Of a stretch of DNA of 64,000 nucleotides, positions 9,394-17,354 are shown piece after piece (the stretch's first letter is position 1; each line of letters opens with the position of its first letter). The stretch covers positions 1 through 64,000 of the forward strand of contig JAJDCQ010000039.1 in the NCBI GenBank assembly GCA_029260755.1, read 5' to 3'. This DNA comes from Planctomycetota bacterium (GTDB lineage: Bacteria > Planctomycetota > J058 > JAJDCQ01). A program made the position numbers and the translations under genes. The notes beneath the pieces were generated by a model that did not search any database, was not told where the DNA came from, and was given only the letters and a program-made list of their open reading frames with translations.

Positions 9394-11234
9394 CGCTTCT
9401 TCTCCTCGTCACCGTCGGCGCCTTCGGCCTCGGGATCGACGAGCCTCCACGTGGTGAGCGCCGCGTAGGCACGCCCGTCCTCGTGCTTCCAGCCGTAGGC
9501 GACCTCGAGGCGGCTCACCCGACCGGTGTCGGGGTCGTACTCGATGACCCCGCCGCCGAGCTCGCCGCGCTCCTTCTGCGCCGGGTCGAGGTCGAGCTCG
9601 ATCTTGCCGGGCACGACGATCTCGTAGCGAAGCGTCCGGGGCGCGCCGCGGAGGCCGCCGCCGACGATCGTCCGCTCGTCCGGCGCGCGCGGGACGGGGA
9701 GGCGGAGGTTCACGAGCAGACGCTGGTCGGGGTCGTCGGCGTCCGGTCGGCCCCTGCGGCCCTCGGTGTCGAGGAGCTTCTGACGGCGGACGATCTCCCA
9801 GGGGAACGAGGCGTCGGTGATCGTCGTCTCGCCGGCGTGCCCGACCATCGTGGTGAGGGCGATCGAGCGCGCGTCGCGCCCGTGGAGGCCCATCTCGACG
9901 CTGGAGTTGAAGAGGCCGCGGGCGGCGCCGACGGCGATTGGCAGCTCGAAGCCGTCCGGGAGCTCGACGTCCTGCTCGATCTGGCCGGCGTCGTCCATCC
10001 TGAACTCGTCCGGCAGCTTGCCGACCCGGGTCACCTTCGCCGAGAGGGTCGCCCAGACCGCGTCGTAGCGGGCGCGGGCGGCGTTGCGCTCGGCGCGGAC
10101 GCGGCCGCGGAGCTCGCAGCTCGAGACGACCTCCGGGTCGGCGTCGGGCTGCCCGATCGGCGGGGCGGACATCATCACCTCGCTCGTGACGTCCCAGTGG
10201 AGCACCTGCTCCGCCTCGGCGGCGCGGAGCCGGGCGATCGCGGCGTCGCCGGCGACCCGCTCGAGCGCGTCCTTTCGCTCGAGCCAGTAGTCGTGCTCGC
10301 CGTGGCGGAGGGAGAGCTTGATCCGCGAGCTCGCCTCGACGATCCGGCCGGCGGTCGCGTCGAGGACGATCGTGCGGGAGCCCTCGACGGTGCCTTCTCC
10401 GGTCGCGGCCATCGCCTGGAGGAACTTGCTCCCCATGAGGACGCCGTCGCGGACGTCGTCCTCCTCGAACGGGAAGCCCTTCGCCTTCTCGAGGCCTTCG
10501 AGCGTCGCCGTGATCATGACGATCCCATCGTCGGTCACCGACTCGACGCGGTAGCGCTCGCGGAGGGTGAGGGTGACGTAGTCGCCCTCCCATCCCTCGC
10601 CCGGCACCTGGACCGAGCTCGTCGCGACCCAGGTGCGGCCGACCGTCGCCGCGCCGCCGGGGAGGACGCCGGCATTGCCGAACGTGTCCTCGTCGAGATC
10701 GATCAGGGCGCGCTTGCGGATCGAGCGCGGCGCCTCGGGGAGGCGCGGGAACGAGCCGTCGAGCGCCTGCTGGCCGGTCTCGCGGACGGCCGCGGTCACC
10801 TTCAGGCCCGCCTGATCGGCGGGGAGCTCGTAGGCCTCCTCGAAGACCGGCTGCATCCTCGACTTCATCGCCGTGCCCTCGGCCCGGAGGGCGCTGCGAG
10901 CGCTCGCGATGATGAGCTCTACCGGCGTCGCGCCGCCGAGCGGCTCGCCCGGCCGGGCGACCAGCTCGAGCTGCAGGTCGGCGGTGTAGGCGAGGGTGCG
11001 CACCTTCCCGTCGCTCGATCGCCGCGGCGGGAAGACGACCGAGCTCGCGAGGTCGATCCGGCGCTCGTAGACCTCCTCGCGACCGGGGTCGAAGCGCAGG
11101 CGGAGCTCGGGGCCGTCGGGCTCGGGTGCGGCGGCGACCGAGGTGGCGGCGGTGAGCACGATCGCTCCCGCGATGAGCGCTCGGGGGAGCGCCGGCGATC
11201 GTCGGGTCGATCGTGGGGGTCTCGGGGCGTTCAT
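9390..11234 (-). CDS. Secreted hypothetical protein, first of a paralogous pair
   Basis: A 614-residue protein with an extended N-terminus, a signal-type hydrophobic core (LIAGAIVLTAATSVAAA), and a mature chain beginning LRLRFDPGREEVYERRI. It shares block order with the 577-residue neighbour: RKRALIDLD, VPGEGWEGDYVTLTLRERYR, a repeated VERV-type helix, and a late WEIVRRQ. The C-terminus is charged (EGADGDEEKKR). There is a GAGGAGAAG ribosome site before the ATG. It begins 45 bases after the anti-sigma gene ends, so it is probably controlled by the sigma factor at 12623-13180. No catalytic motif is visible. A duplicated secreted effector or sensor is an inference. Confidence 0.8.
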   Translation of the reverse strand: MNAPRPPRSTRRSPALPRALIAGAIVLTAATSVAAAPEPDGPELRLRFDPGREEVYERRIDLASSVVFPPRRSSDGKVRTLAYTADLQLELVARPGEPLGGATPVELIIASARSALRAEGTAMKSRMQPVFEEAYELPADQAGLKVTAAVRETGQQALDGSFPRLPEAPRSIRKRALIDLDEDTFGNAGVLPGGAATVGRTWVATSSVQVPGEGWEGDYVTLTLRERYRVESVTDDGIVMITATLEGLEKAKGFPFEEDDVRDGVLMGSKFLQAMAATGEGTVEGSRTIVLDATAGRIVEASSRIKLSLRHGEHDYWLERKDALERVAGDAAIARLRAAEAEQVLHWDVTSEVMMSAPPIGQPDADPEVVSSCELRGRVRAERNAARARYDAVWATLSAKVTRVGKLPDEFRMDDAGQIEQDVELPDGFELPIAVGAARGLFNSSVEMGLHGRDARSIALTTMVGHAGETTITDASFPWEIVRRQKLLDTEGRRGRPDADDPDQRLLVNLRLPVPRAPDERTIVGGGLRGAPRTLRYEIVVPGKIELDLDPAQKERGELGGGVIEYDPDTGRVSRLEVAYGWKHEDGRAYAALTTWRLVDPEAEGADGDEEKKR

Positions 11235-11279
11235 TCGATTCTTCTCCTCTTCGGAAGACGCGTTCGAGTCTCTAGCTAG

Positions 11280-12626
11280 CTAGTTTCCATCGAGCAGGGC
11301 GCGGGCCGTCGCGGCGACCGTCTCGTCGGGGTCGTTCGCGGCCGCTTCGAGGGTCGGTCGGCCGGCGGCGCCGCCCCATCGGGCGAGGGCGATGAGGCAG
11401 TCGGTCCGGAGCGTGCTCCCGCCGGCGCTGAGGGCGAGGGCGTCGAGGCGCTCGAGGACGCGGCGCTGGTCGGCCGGCGAGAGCGCGCCGGAGCCGAGCG
11501 CCGCGCCGAGGCCGCGGGCGCCGAGGCGCTGCTCGAGGAGGTCGCCGCGGGCGCTCACCTCGACGAGGAGCTCGACCAGCTCGGCGCGGGTGGCCGCGGG
11601 CAGCTCCTCGGCCGCGGCCAGGTCGCCGAGGACGCGGAGGACGCCGAGGCGGTCGCCGCGCCGCTCGGTGTCCTTCAGGCCGATCAGGCTCGACACCGCG
11701 TCGGCGAGGTCCTCGTCGCGGATGCCGAGCTGGAGCTGGGCGAGCGCCGCGAGGGGGAGGCCGAGGGTGGCGTCGGGGTCGTCGGCGTCGATCGCGTCGC
11801 CCGCCTCGCGGACGCCGAGGAGGAGGCGGAGGTCCGCGGCGGGCGGCACCTCGACGACCTCGGTCGGCGGAGCGTCGTCGTCGTCATCGGGGCGCGCGGC
11901 GCCCGTCTCGTCCGTCGGGTCAGCGCCCGCGCCGCCAGCGTCGCCGGCGGGCTCGCCCCGCTCGAAGCGGTCGCCGGGCTCGAGGGTCTGCTCGGGCTCT
12001 CCCGGGATCCGGAGGGTGCCGCGGCCGGCCTCGATCTCGATCGTCACGGCGCCGGTCGTCTCGTCGCGGGTGATCGTCGCGGTGGAGCCCGCCTCGAGCT
12101 CGAGCTCGCCGAGGTCGGGGAGCTCGATCGTGAGGGCGTCGTCGGCGTCGGCGACCCGGATCTGGATGCGGCCCCGCTCGATGACCACGAGCTCACGATC
12201 GAACCCGAAGCCTCGGGCGAGGACGATCCGAGCGCGAGGGGCCAGCTCGGCGGTGCTTCCGGCGCCGAGAGCCTGGGTCGCTCCGTCCGAGCCGCCCTCG
12301 ACCGTCGTGCGCGACGGGAGGGCGAACGTGCCGTAGACCATCACGAGGGTCGCTGCGGCGACGGCGACGATCCCGAGGATCGCCGGTCGGAGCCCTCGTC
12401 GGGACTGCCTCTGGATCGCCGCGTCCATCGCCGCCGTGACGAACGCCACGTCGGCCGGGTCGAGCGCCTTCCGCACGCGCCGTCCGAGGGCGCGCCAGCG
12501 GTCCGAGGTCCGCCGACACGCGACGCAGTCGCCGAGGTGGCCCTCGACGTTCGCCGTCTCGTGGGCGTCGGTCTCGCCGTCGACCCACGCCGACAGCGTC
12601 TCCTCGTCGAATCGTCCGCAGCTCAC
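11280..12626 (-). CDS. Zinc-finger anti-sigma factor with FecR-like and HEAT-like extracytoplasmic parts
   Basis: A 448-residue protein. The N-terminus is a ZAS anti-sigma domain with H-x3-C-x2-C (HLGDCVAC, residues about 29-36). One membrane helix follows (ILGIVAVAAATLVMVYG, about 80-100). Next comes a FecR-like beta region (LAPRARIVLARGFG...GRIQIRV...TIEIEAGRGTLRI), a Pro/Asp-rich linker, and a C-terminal helical domain of HEAT type (about 270-448). The frame is open further upstream, but the GTG at 12626 overlaps the sigma stop (GTGA) and starts right at the ZAS domain. Known role of the class: it holds its ECF sigma factor inactive at the membrane until a signal releases it. The outer HEAT-like part could be the sensor. 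Confidence 0.85.
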   Translation of the reverse strand: MSCGRFDEETLSAWVDGETDAHETANVEGHLGDCVACRRTSDRWRALGRRVRKALDPADVAFVTAAMDAAIQRQSRRGLRPAILGIVAVAAATLVMVYGTFALPSRTTVEGGSDGATQALGAGSTAELAPRARIVLARGFGFDRELVVIERGRIQIRVADADDALTIELPDLGELELEAGSTATITRDETTGAVTIEIEAGRGTLRIPGEPEQTLEPGDRFERGEPAGDAGGAGADPTDETGAARPDDDDDAPPTEVVEVPPAADLRLLLGVREAGDAIDADDPDATLGLPLAALAQLQLGIRDEDLADAVSSLIGLKDTERRGDRLGVLRVLGDLAAAEELPAATRAELVELLVEVSARGDLLEQRLGARGLGAALGSGALSPADQRRVLERLDALALSAGGSTLRTDCLIALARWGGAAGRPTLEAAANDPDETVAATARALLDGN

Positions 12627-13180
12627 GAGACGGGCTCCAGCTCTTGCATGAGCTTCTTGCGGGCTCGGTGGATCGAGACCTTCACGTTGGAGACGCTCAT
12701 CGAGAGCGCCTCGCCGATCTCGCGGTAGGGCAGCTCGGCATCCGTCGCCAGGAGGAACGCCGCGCGCTGCTTCTCGGGGAGCGTCGCGAGGGCGTCGCGC
12801 ACCCGGCGCGCCTCCTCGCGGAGCTCCAGGCCGTGCAGAGCCCGGTCGTCGTCGCCTCCCGCCGCCTCGGTCGCCGAGGTCGGCTCGAGCAGCTTCGGCT
12901 CGAGCTTCTTCCGGCGGATCCGCTTGCGGGCGAGGTTGGCGACGATGCCGAGCGCCCAGGTGGTGACCGAGCTCCGGCCCTCGAAGCTGCCGAGACCGCG
13001 CCAGATGGCGAGCGCTGCTTCCTGGGCCACGTCGGCGGCCTCCTCTCGATCGCCGAGCAGGCGGAGCGCGAACCGGGCGACCGGCTCGCGGACCTGCTCG
13101 TAGACCTCGTCGAAGCCGAGCGTCGCCTGGGCGGCGCGCTCGTTGAGGGCGACGACGGACGCTACGAAGCCGACGAGCAT
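12623..13180 (-). CDS. ECF-family RNA polymerase sigma factor
   Basis: 185 residues, a normal size for group 4 (ECF) sigma factors. Region 2 is seen at about 18-85 (RLLGDREEAADVAQEAALAIWRGLGSF...WALGIVANLARKRIRRKK) and region 4 at about 125-175 (LPEKQRAAFLLATDAELPYREIGEALSMSVSNVKVSIHRARKKL), the latter containing the -35-binding helix-turn-helix. I start it at ATG 13180; the frame is open further, but that sequence lacks sigma features. Its stop overlaps the anti-sigma start by 4 bases. It should direct polymerase to a small regulon, probably including its own operon (anti-sigma and two secreted paralogues). Confidence 0.92.
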   Translation of the reverse strand: MLVGFVASVVALNERAAQATLGFDEVYEQVREPVARFALRLLGDREEAADVAQEAALAIWRGLGSFEGRSSVTTWALGIVANLARKRIRRKKLEPKLLEPTSATEAAGGDDDRALHGLELREEARRVRDALATLPEKQRAAFLLATDAELPYREIGEALSMSVSNVKVSIHRARKKLMQELEPVS

Positions 13181-13404
13181 CGCGGGCTCCGGGCCGAGGA
13201 GGGGACGACGTCGACGACAGTGTAGCCGACCTCGGGGCTCGCCGGCGCGACACCCCCGGCGCCCGGCGGGCCGCCCGGCGCCGCGAGGGCGGCCAGGAGG
13301 ACGCCGAGGCGGGCGAGGGCGACCGTCAGCCCGATCGGGCCGGCCGGCGCCAGGGCGATCACGACAGACAGGACGGAGAGCACGGTGAGCAGGACGGCGG
13401 ACAT
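13162..13404 (-). CDS. Possible small membrane protein upstream of the sigma factor
   Basis: An 80-codon frame starting at ATG 13404 with GAGG about 9 bases upstream. The N-terminal half is strongly hydrophobic (VLLTVLSVLSVVIALAPAGPIGLTVALARLGVLLAALAA), giving one long or two short membrane helices; the C-terminal half is low complexity. It overlaps the sigma factor start by 19 bases. It could be a real small membrane protein of the operon or a chance frame in GC-rich DNA. No family recognised. Confidence 0.35.
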   Translation of the reverse strand: MSAVLLTVLSVLSVVIALAPAGPIGLTVALARLGVLLAALAAPGGPPGAGGVAPASPEVGYTVVDVVPSSARSPRCSSAS

Positions 13405-13510
13405 GGCTTTCGACCTCTTCTTCGACGGGTGCGACCGAGCGGCTTTCGAGGGGCGGCGTCCGTTCGGCGCCGCCTGCGCTCACCCAGGGAGTGCCGCGAG
13501 GCGCCGGGCG

Positions 13511-13539
13511 GTTACAGAGGTCGTCGAGATTCGTCGTAA
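13511..13539 (-). promoter_or_regulatory. Putative promoter of the ECF operon
   Basis: On the minus strand TTACGA (13539-13534), a 17-base spacer and TGTAAC (13516-13511) resemble a -35/-10 pair. It lies just before the sigma operon and immediately after the stop of the kinase gene. An autoregulated ECF promoter may exist nearby, but I could not identify one. Confidence 0.35.
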
Positions 13540-13541
13540 GG

Positions 13542-16500
13542 TCAGCGCTGCCAGGCGGGAACGCAGACGATCCGGACGCCCTGCTCGGGCTCGACCGCGT
13601 CCGGGGGGAGGCCGCGGCGGGCGGCCGCGCGGGCGTCGACGGTGCTCGAGCGCCACGAGCCGCCCCGGATCACCCGCTCCTCGCCGGCGCCCGGACCGCG
13701 GGGATCGATCCGCGGGTCGTCGCCGCCCGGGTAGGGCGCGAACCGGTCGGCGCACCACTCGGCGACGTTGCCGATCACGTCGAAGAGCCCGAGGGCGTCC
13801 GCCGCGAAGGTGCCGGCGTCGGCGGCGCTCGCGTGGAGATCCTCCTCGGCGACGAACTCCTTGCCGACGTCGCCGCGCCGGGCGAGGGCCGCCCGGGCCG
13901 TGCCGTCCCAGAGGTTGGCGTGCTTGGACGCCTCGCGCCCCTCGTTCGCCCAGACCCGCTCGGCGCTCCCTCCGAGGCGGGCCGCCCACTCCCACTCGGC
14001 CTCGGTCGGGAGGCGGTAGTCGTGGCCGGGGTCGGCGGCCGAGAGCTGCTCGCACAGCCAGATGGCCTTCTCGAAGCTCACCCGACCGGCCGGCTGATCG
14101 TCGCCGTCGAGCCGCTCGCCGACGAACGGGGCGGTCGCCCAGTCCGGGTCGATCCGTCGGAGCTCCGCGTTCGTCAGCTCGGTCGCGGCGAGGTAGAACG
14201 CGCGGGTCAGGATCACCTCGGCGCCGTCGGCGTCGTGCGGGCCGCTCGGCCCCTCCTCGGGCGCGCCGACCGGGAACCGGCCCGGCGGGACGAGGACGAA
14301 GCGCATCCCGCGCGCCCGGAGAAAGAGCGGCCAGGCGGCTTCCTCGGCGTGGGCGAGCTGGCTCGTCTCGGGCTTCCACCAGGTATCCTTCGGCGGCCAG
14401 AAGGCCGACCAGGTCACCGTCGTGCTCGCCCGCCCCTGGTTGCCGATCGGGTCGGTCGCGACGACCTCGACCTCGACGCGCCGGACGGGGGACGAGCCGC
14501 CGATCTCGACCTCGGCCTCGAAGCGATCGCCCGTCACCCGCGCCAGCTTCCCGGCCACCTTGACGCGGCAGCCGTCCTTGCTGACCCGCCCGCGGATCGT
14601 CGCGACGCGGGCGCGGGCGAGGAAGACGGGGTTCCCCGCGTCGAGGGTCACGACCGGGCTCTTCGCGTCGAGGACCACCCGACGGGTGATGCGCGTCTCG
14701 TTGCCGAGCGCGTCGAGGGCCGCGAAGACGACCTCGTTCTCGCCCTCGCGGAGGTGGACCTCGGCGACGAAGCGACCGTCGGGGTCCACGGGGACCTCCG
14801 CGTCGCCGACGGTGAGGAGGCGCGGGGGGTGATCATCGACGACCCGGCCGGCGAGCGAGAGCGGGCTCCCGTCGACGACCGCGCCCTCGGCGATCCCGAC
14901 GGTGAGCATCGGAGGGGTCGCGTCGCGGACGACCCGGTGATGCACCGGCTCGCGGCGTCGTCCGCGGGCGTCGACGGTGGCGAGCTCGACGTCGCGCGGA
15001 CCGTCGCGCTCCAGCGCCACGCGGACGCTCGTCCGCCCGTCGGGGCCGAGGGTCACGCGCTCGCCGTCGACGAGGACGGTCTGTCCGGCGCCGGCATCGG
15101 CGACCTCGAGCCACAGCTCGACCGCGTCGGCGGCCGTGACGTAGCCGTTCTCGGGCGCGACCACCCGGATCGGCCTGGCCTTCGCGGTCACCGTGATGGA
15201 TCGCTCGAACCGGGTCTCGCGGCCTCCCCGGTCGACGGCGACCACGATGATCGCGAGCGGTCCGGACTCCGCGGAGGCGTCGAGGCGCGCCGAGAAGCGC
15301 CCCGCCTGCGCGATCGGCGTCCTCGCCGCCATCGTTCCGTCGGCGCGCCGGAGCGAGACGCTCGCGCGCTCGAGGGTCGTCTCCTCGAGCTGTCCGACGA
15401 CGCGCACCGGCGCCGCATCGAGCACCGCCGCCTCGGTCGGCTCGATGATCGAGACCCGCGGCGGGCTGCGGTCGACGTGGACCGTCACCGTCTCGACCGG
15501 ATCGCCGAACATGGCGACGCGGATCGGGATCTGAAACGTCCCCTCGCGCTCGAGGGCGACCGTCGCGTGGAAGCGCCCGTCCTCGCGAACGCGCGCCTCG
15601 CGCGGGCCGACCCAGATCACGTCGACGCCGTCTCCGTCGACGCGTCCCCGGACGACGACGCTCTCCTCGGACGTCGTCGTGCCATCGACGGGCTCGGCGA
15701 CCGTGACCGTCACGTCGCCGGGTGCGGTCACGACGACCGCCTCGCCCGCGCCCGCGCCCGGTCCCGGATCGTCGCCGGCGGCCGCGTCGACCGATCCGGC
15801 GTCTCGCATCGCGACGGCGATCGTCGGCGCGAGGGCGACGACGACGAGGGCGAACAGGACGAGCCCGATCGCGCCGCGCTTGACCGTCTGCATCCGCATC
15901 CGGACCGCCTCTCGCTCGAGGGCGGTCTGCGCCTCCTCCGCGGCGAGCGTCTCGAGCCGGTCGTCGATCGCCTCGCGGAGCGCTCGGTCCGAGCGCCGCG
16001 CGGCCGAGCCGCTGCCGCGCGCGACCCGCGAGCCGCTGCTGCGCCCCGAGCGGCTGGCGCGGGAGACGCCGGACGGACGCCGTCGTCGCTTGCTCGAGCC
16101 CGACGACGACGCCGACGCGGCGCGCCCGCTCCCCGAGGAGCTGCGCCCGCTCCCCGACGCGGAACGTCCGCTCCCCGACGACGCGCGCTCCTCGAGGCGA
16201 AGGCGGTCCGAGTCGCTCAGCCGCATCTTGAACCGCGACGAGCCTCGCCTGGGGAAGCGGTCGCCGAGGTAGGCATCGAGCGCGTCGGCGAGCTCCGCGG
16301 CGGTCCCGAAACGATCGGCGGGGGCCTTCTGGAGGCAGCGGAGGATGACGGCCTCGATCGCCTCGGGGACGTTCGGGTCGATCTTCCGAGGCGGGACGAC
16401 CGGGTCCGCGATGACCTTGATGAGCAGCTCGACCGTCGAGGGCGCGTTGAACGGCGGTCGGCGGCACGCGCCCCAGTAGAGGACGGCGCCGAGCGACCAG

Positions 16501-17168
16501 ATGTCGGAGGCGGGGCCGATCGTCTCGCGCAGCCCCTCGGCCTGCTCTGGCGCCATGTAGAGCGGCGTCCCGAGGGTCTCGCCGACCCGGGTGAGGTTCG
16601 TCTTGTCGGCGTTCTCCCGGTCGAGGACGAGGCCGAAGTCGGTCAGGAAGGCGTCGCCGGCGCGGTCGATCAGGATGTTGCCCGGCTTGACGTCGCGGTG
16701 GACGACGCCCTGGCTGTGGGCGAAGTGGAGGGCGCGGGCCACATCGCGGCAGACGGCGCAGACCTCGTCGAACGGGAGGCGCTTCTTGAACTTGCTCGTG
16801 AGCGTCTCGCCGTCGACGATCTGCATCGCGATGAACGGCTTGCCGCCGTGCTCGCCGACGTCGTAGATGTTCACGATGCCCGGATGCGCGAGGCGAGCGG
16901 CCGAGCGCGCCTCGCGGTAGAGACGCTCGATCGAGTCCGGCGGCGTGTCCGGCTGGATGACGACGACCTTGAGGGCGACGAGCCGCGCCATGACCGTGTC
17001 CCACGCGCGGAACACGCTCCCCATCCCGCCCTTGCCCAGGGTCGTGAGGATGACGTAGCGCCCGAACCGTCTGCTCGGATTGAGCTTGGCGAGCTCGACC
17101 TCGCGCAGGAGGTCGGCTCGGGACGGAGCGGTGGAGGCGTCGGGTCCCGGAGGACCGACCTGGGCCAT
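13542..17168 (-). CDS. Ser/Thr protein kinase - Ig-like repeats - sulfatase-modifying-factor-like domain
   Basis: 1208 residues. The kinase domain runs from about 35 to 300 (GKGGMG loop, K67, HRDVKPGN with D159, DFG D177). A Ser/Gly/Arg-rich linker (about 320-385) leads to a membrane helix (about 425-448), then about five beta-rich Ig-like repeats of the DRSPPRVSI / DATPPMLTV type. The C-terminal 270 residues are an FGE/SUMF1-like domain (FVLVPPGRFPVGAPEEG, ATELTNAE, RLPTEAEWEWAARLGG, GNVAEWCADR, RGGSW). The position where formylglycine-generating enzymes carry a C-terminal active cysteine reads STVDARAAAR, so catalysis is unlikely; the domain is probably a ligand-binding module. The next paralogous gene upstream has the same order. 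The cytoplasmic kinase and outer domains form a one-protein receptor kinase. Confidence 0.9.
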   Translation of the reverse strand: MAQVGPPGPDASTAPSRADLLREVELAKLNPSRRFGRYVILTTLGKGGMGSVFRAWDTVMARLVALKVVVIQPDTPPDSIERLYREARSAARLAHPGIVNIYDVGEHGGKPFIAMQIVDGETLTSKFKKRLPFDEVCAVCRDVARALHFAHSQGVVHRDVKPGNILIDRAGDAFLTDFGLVLDRENADKTNLTRVGETLGTPLYMAPEQAEGLRETIGPASDIWSLGAVLYWGACRRPPFNAPSTVELLIKVIADPVVPPRKIDPNVPEAIEAVILRCLQKAPADRFGTAAELADALDAYLGDRFPRRGSSRFKMRLSDSDRLRLEERASSGSGRSASGSGRSSSGSGRAASASSSGSSKRRRRPSGVSRASRSGRSSGSRVARGSGSAARRSDRALREAIDDRLETLAAEEAQTALEREAVRMRMQTVKRGAIGLVLFALVVVALAPTIAVAMRDAGSVDAAAGDDPGPGAGAGEAVVVTAPGDVTVTVAEPVDGTTTSEESVVVRGRVDGDGVDVIWVGPREARVREDGRFHATVALEREGTFQIPIRVAMFGDPVETVTVHVDRSPPRVSIIEPTEAAVLDAAPVRVVGQLEETTLERASVSLRRADGTMAARTPIAQAGRFSARLDASAESGPLAIIVVAVDRGGRETRFERSITVTAKARPIRVVAPENGYVTAADAVELWLEVADAGAGQTVLVDGERVTLGPDGRTSVRVALERDGPRDVELATVDARGRRREPVHHRVVRDATPPMLTVGIAEGAVVDGSPLSLAGRVVDDHPPRLLTVGDAEVPVDPDGRFVAEVHLREGENEVVFAALDALGNETRITRRVVLDAKSPVVTLDAGNPVFLARARVATIRGRVSKDGCRVKVAGKLARVTGDRFEAEVEIGGSSPVRRVEVEVVATDPIGNQGRASTTVTWSAFWPPKDTWWKPETSQLAHAEEAAWPLFLRARGMRFVLVPPGRFPVGAPEEGPSGPHDADGAEVILTRAFYLAATELTNAELRRIDPDWATAPFVGERLDGDDQPAGRVSFEKAIWLCEQLSAADPGHDYRLPTEAEWEWAARLGGSAERVWANEGREASKHANLWDGTARAALARRGDVGKEFVAEEDLHASAADAGTFAADALGLFDVIGNVAEWCADRFAPYPGGDDPRIDPRGPGAGEERVIRGGSWRSSTVDARAAARRGLPPDAVEPEQGVRIVCVPAWQR

Positions 17169-17233
17169 GAAGTGTGCCTCGCTCGAGCGGACGGCGTCCC
17201 TCGCGTCCGCGTGAGCCCCCGCCGCGCATTGGG

Positions 17234-17262
17234 GTTATAGCGCCTGTCCGAGGCCGTCGCAA
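17234..17262 (-). promoter_or_regulatory. Promoter of the 13542-17168 kinase gene
   Basis: Minus strand TTGCGA (17262-17257), a 17-base spacer, then TATAAC (17239-17234), about 65 bases before ATG 17168. This is the best match to a housekeeping promoter in the window. Confidence 0.6.
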
Positions 17263-17354
17263 TCGACACCGCCGGACGCGGTCGCCGGGTCGGAAGGCGT
17301 CGCTCGATGGGGGGACGCCGGATCGGTGATCGGGTCAGGCTCGGGTCGTCTTCG

